Assembly: GCA_963924555.1 (NCBI GenBank)
Contig: OZ004588.1
Coordinates: 2,294,001 to 2,358,000, forward strand
Direction of reading: 5' to 3'
DNA: 64,000 bases
Source: Crambe crambe
Lineage: Eukaryota > Porifera > Demospongiae > Poecilosclerida > Crambeidae
The translations under genes and the position numbers were made by a program. Numbering within the stretch: the first letter of the stretch is position 1; each line of letters begins with the position of its first letter. Under the pieces are notes generated by a model. The model was given only the letters and a program-made list of their open reading frames with translations, did no database searches and was not told the DNA's origin. This document shows positions 60,785-64,000 of this stretch, piece after piece.

Positions 60785-61610
60785 TTGAGTGTAGCTTTGA
60801 TAGAGATTTGAGGAGTGTGTGCTACTTTATGGATTCATAATACGAGCATGTTACTGATGGCCTTTTCCCCATGGTAGTTTCATGGTAATTGTTGTCAACC
60901 ATGTAGTGGAGTAAATCCATAGTGGACCTTGCAGTTTTATTCTCTATCCATATGTAATCGACTGTCTTAAAATTGTATGATGATGTTCATGCACCCCCTT
61001 TCCCATATTACATATTGGTTCTTAATGATGCTCACCCTTGGAGGTACATAATACATTGAATGCTGCTCACCCACCTTCCTGTACTATTACATTGATGCTC
61101 ACATATTCTGTGCAATTTAAACCTCTTACCTCTATATCTTTGAATTAATGGAATGCCTTTGATGTGTGAGATAATCCCTACACACTTACCTCAGCTTGTT
61201 TCAATTTCAGGGTCTTCCCTCATACCTCCCAATCACTGACTTATAAGCTGTGAATTGATTATGGCCCTTAATGGATTGACCCTTTGACCTTTGCCCCATC
61301 TCATTTTATCACTAGCATGACATGGATAGTGGTTTATAGACCTGAGCACCTCATTGTTATTCTCAATTGTTGGTTGTGTCACGTCATTCTAATGTTGAGA
61401 CCCTTTACCCACTCTAGTTGAGGTCACTTTCAGTCTATATGATTGTTCACTTTCTGTTTCAGTTCTCCTTTATATAGTATTGTAAAACATGAGCTTAGCT
61501 TTGATAGAGATTTGAGAAGGTGTGCTACAATATGGATTCACAATCCGAGCATGTTAGTGATTGTCTTTGGTTCCATAGAATTTGTCACTAAACTTTAAAA
61601 ATTCCTACTA
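60785..61610. other. Diverged repeat blocks, no gene seen
   Basis: Contains relatives of blocks at 23470-23930 (GAGATAATCCCTACACACTT, GGGTCTTCCCTCA, GAGACCCTTTACCCA). No open frame of interest. Confidence 0.5.
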
Positions 61611-61615
61611 TATAT

Positions 61616-61932
61616 AGGGAAGATTTAGTGACAAATTGTACTAAATCTTTCCTGATAATATAGGGAAGCTTTAGTGCCAGGTGCACTAAATCTCTCCTAT
61701 GATAATATAGGGAAGCTTTAGTGCCTGGTGCACTAAATCTCTCCTATGATAATATAGGGAAGCTTTAGTGCCAGGTGCACTAAATCTCTCCTATAATAAT
61801 ATAGGGAAGCTTTAGTGCAAGGTGCACTAAATCTCTCCTATGATAATATAGGGAAGCTTTAGTGCAAGGTGCACTAAATCTCTCCTATGATAATATAGGG
61901 AAGCTTTAGTGCCAGGTGCACTAAATCTCCTA
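61616..61932. repeat. 47-bp tandem repeat, about 7 units, each with a palindrome
   Basis: Unit: AGGGAAGCTTTAGTGCCAGG then TGCACTAAATCTCTCCTATG and ATAATAT. TTTAGTGC and GCACTAAA form an inverted pair around CAGGT in each unit. The first unit is the most diverged (TTTAGTGACAAATTGTACTA). Differences are mostly at CC/CT/CA beside GGTGCAC. Confidence 0.95.
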
Positions 61933-61939
61933 TGATTTA

Positions 61940-62274
61940 AGCTAATAAGTCTCCAATTTCATCTCTCCTATACTTATGTATATCTACTCATACCCTGGCA
62001 CCTGTAGAACGTATGATGATAGTAAGCACTCATGCATGTATAATTTATACAGAATATAAATCATAGCAGGAGGGTTTTAGCGCACAGGCACTAAATTAAC
62101 AAGTTAGTCTTTTAAAAAGACTAGGAATGCCTCGGCACGACTTCAGTGCAACCTTTATTATTATTAAACTTTATAAATATGTGCACTGAGCAACATGGCT
62201 TATTGTAGTAAGGTTGGTATTTACACAGCTAGTAGTATCCTTGCTGTTCAATGGTTTCAAACTGCCGTTTTGTG
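61940..62274. other. No feature seen
   Basis: AT-rich sequence following the tandem array; a single GGCACTAAAT motif at 62087 echoes the array. Confidence 0.4.
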
Positions 62275-62599
62275 ATGCTTCTTGGCCGTCTTTGCCAACA
62301 AATCAAGCCCATGCAGAGAAGACAGCAATGAACAAAAACAACAGAGATTGCAATGTACATGAACTAGGTGATCATTTGAAGTGCCAAAGACTTAGAGCCA
62401 TTATGAAGGAGAATCTAATGAAAGAATCCCAGACATACTTCAATCAAGCTATATGCGTGAGAATCATTCTCTCTTCACGGTGTGGCATTACTGCGTAGTG
62501 ACTGTGAGCCTGAGCCCGTCTGTTTGTCTTAGTAACATGGCTCTGTTGTTTTTGTTCATGGGCTTGATTTGTTGGCAAAGACGGCCAAGAAGCATCAGC
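62275..62599. repeat. 40-bp inverted repeat with direct repeats
   Basis: GATGCTTCTTGGCCGTCTTT and on to AATCAAGCCCATG (62273-62313) is the inverse of 62559-62599. A block starting CATTACTGCGTAGTGACTG occurs at 62484 and again at 62621 in direct orientation. Could be the remains of a small element. Confidence 0.8.
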
Positions 62600-62979
62600 A
62601 CTCTCTTCACTCACGGTGTAGCATTACTGCGTAGTGACTGCGAGCCTGAGCTTGAGCCTGTTTATCTTTTTGTGTTGGCTTAGCTAGCTAGAGAGCTAGT
62701 GCTAATAATGTACGTGCTCGATATGCATCACCGCGCATCATTGCGCGCGCTATTAATACGTACCATCATAGATATAGATAGTCGCCTTTGGCACTGTGCC
62801 TCTAGTCTTGCTGGCCAGACCCTTTACCAACCGCGAGGGAAGGAAAGAGTCTGGTCAAATCCAATACATGTTCTTGTTGTGCACAGTCAGCAATCTTCGG
62901 AAGGAAGGGCGCGACTATGACGTTATTATACATCACAAATTTAGGAAAAATCTGCGCTCCGGATTTTTTAGCGCCACAC

Positions 62980-63123
62980 ATGGCTGAGCAAGAATATGAT
63001 TACAGACTGGAGGCGGCTATTCAAGAGAGTGGGAGGAGGCTTGGAAACAGCTTTCTGGTCAGAAAGTGTCGGAAATGTTTCCAGTGCAACTCCTGCAACT
63101 ACCTGGAGCAGTTCTTTGGTTGA
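62980..63123 (+). CDS. Small ORF, possible first exon at the window edge
   Basis: ATG at 62980 (CACACATGG context) opens MAEQEYDYRLEAAIQESGRR and ends at a stop at 63121-63123 after a Cys-rich stretch (CRKCFQCNSCNYLEQ). No family recognised and no clear donor. A TGACGT lies at about 62918. Weak support. Confidence 0.2.
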   Translation: MAEQEYDYRLEAAIQESGRRLGNSFLVRKCRKCFQCNSCNYLEQFFG

Positions 63124-63129
63124 TGCACA

Positions 63130-64000
63130 CCCTGGACCATGCAGCCTTTTCTTTTCCTATGATCACCAACGAGATCTCTGCACACAAGCAGCAGCTCATT
63201 AACATGACTAAACTCTAGGACTACTCTGGAAGTGCACGCGCGAAAAAATCTGTTTGAGAGCCGTGACGTTTTGCAGTCAGATCCAGAGGTACAAAGCTAT
63301 GATCGTCTGAAAAGGCAGTAAGAGAAAGTTAGATAGCAAGAACAGAAGCTACGAAGTCACTAGAGTAGTAGGCAAGACAAGTTAACAATTGTGAGAAAGC
63401 AGAAAGAGAGCCAAGCAGCGAGAGCAGAGGCAGTAGGCAAGTAAACGCAACGGTCAGTCAACATGAAACAGCAAGAGTAGAGGGTATAAAGCTCAAGATT
63501 CTAAAACAGCGAGAGCCTACAAGAAAGTAGTCAAGAACAGAAGCTACAAAATCACAAGTAGGTTAGAAGTCCTGAGGAAAAGCAGCAAAGCTAAGCAAAC
63601 AAGTAGCTAGCCACTAACTATGTGCAGCAAAGAAAGAAGGGTCTAGTCAACAAATTCCAGTGTGCACTAACTAACCACAGCAGTAAGGCATAACCACCGT
63701 GGTTATACTATGAATCTTATTAAAGCCTGAGTACGATAAAGCTGCAATCGCTGCGTGGATTACTCACTGCGACAATTTCTTACCTGTCTCCTGTCATTCC
63801 ATGCACTTTCTTCAACTGGGCTCAGACTTCTTTAACAAGATTCATGTGGTTATGCCTTACTGCAGTGGTCAATTTGTGCGCACTGGAGTTTGGGTGCACC
63901 AGAACAAAACACAGTTGACCATACTCTTTCTTTCTCCCGCCTGATATAAAAGAAAGAATCGGGTCTGGCTATGCAAGACTATACTTTATAGGGATGATGT
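63130..64000. other. No gene seen; contains an inverted repeat
   Basis: 63657-63697 and 63846-63886 are inverse copies of about 41 bases (GTGGTTATGCCTTACTGC shared) with a few mismatches. A purine-rich AGCAAGAGCAGAG-like stretch runs from 63300 to 63620. Nothing coding recognised. Confidence 0.5.

Noticed and set aside
61616-61932. Possible CRISPR-like array
   Set aside because: Units are contiguous 47-bp repeats with no unique spacers, in an animal genome.
62214-62683. ORFs of 94 and 76 codons
   Set aside because: They are produced by the inverted and direct repeats at 62275-62640 and show no domain.

Overview
The window looks like animal nuclear DNA. Intron-split genes carry GT-AG junctions, the sequence is AT-rich, DNA transposons and fold-back elements are frequent, homopolymer tracts are long, and death-fold domains are expanded. 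That domain mix (Roc-COR GTPase plus several death domains) best fits a marine invertebrate, most likely a sponge. The species is inference; no rRNA, tRNA or mitochondrial marker was seen.

Layout. 1-10 kb: left copy (A) of a segmental duplication. It holds a Roc-COR-Death gene (coding exons 7365-9512 and 9661-9980) preceded by about 7 kb of decayed repeats, relic fragments of the same gene and inverted-repeat elements. 10-26.4 kb: a region with no confident gene, built from repeated exon-like blocks with conserved splice-like borders that recur in many diverged copies. 27.6-44 kb: four + strand exons, one Pro/Ser-rich first exon and three death-domain exons, separated by long introns. The introns hold a pogo-like DNA transposon (with a HIRAN-like ORF and a second element nested inside it), a 1 kb fold-back palindrome, a 28-bp minisatellite and a frameshifted Tc1/mariner-type transposase. 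44.3-58.9 kb: right copy (B) of the duplication, with the second Roc-COR-Death gene (50681-52828, 52962-53281) and a second set of exon-like blocks. 59-64 kb: further repeat blocks, a 47-bp tandem array, a decayed Arg-rich ORF resembling Helitron N-termini, and several inverted repeats; nothing confidently genic.

Main proposal. Every death-domain exon and both Roc-COR exons are bounded by phase-1 introns. The four exons at 27.6-44.0 kb join in frame to Roc-COR-Death copy B, giving an uninterrupted 1292-residue protein: N-terminal Pro/Ser-rich tail, three death domains, Roc, COR, C-terminal death domain. It would be a GTPase-regulated death-fold scaffold, plausibly for innate immune or cell-death signalling. 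The join is inferred from phase, order and strand; no transcript was available. Copy A would have its matching 5' exons upstream of base 1.
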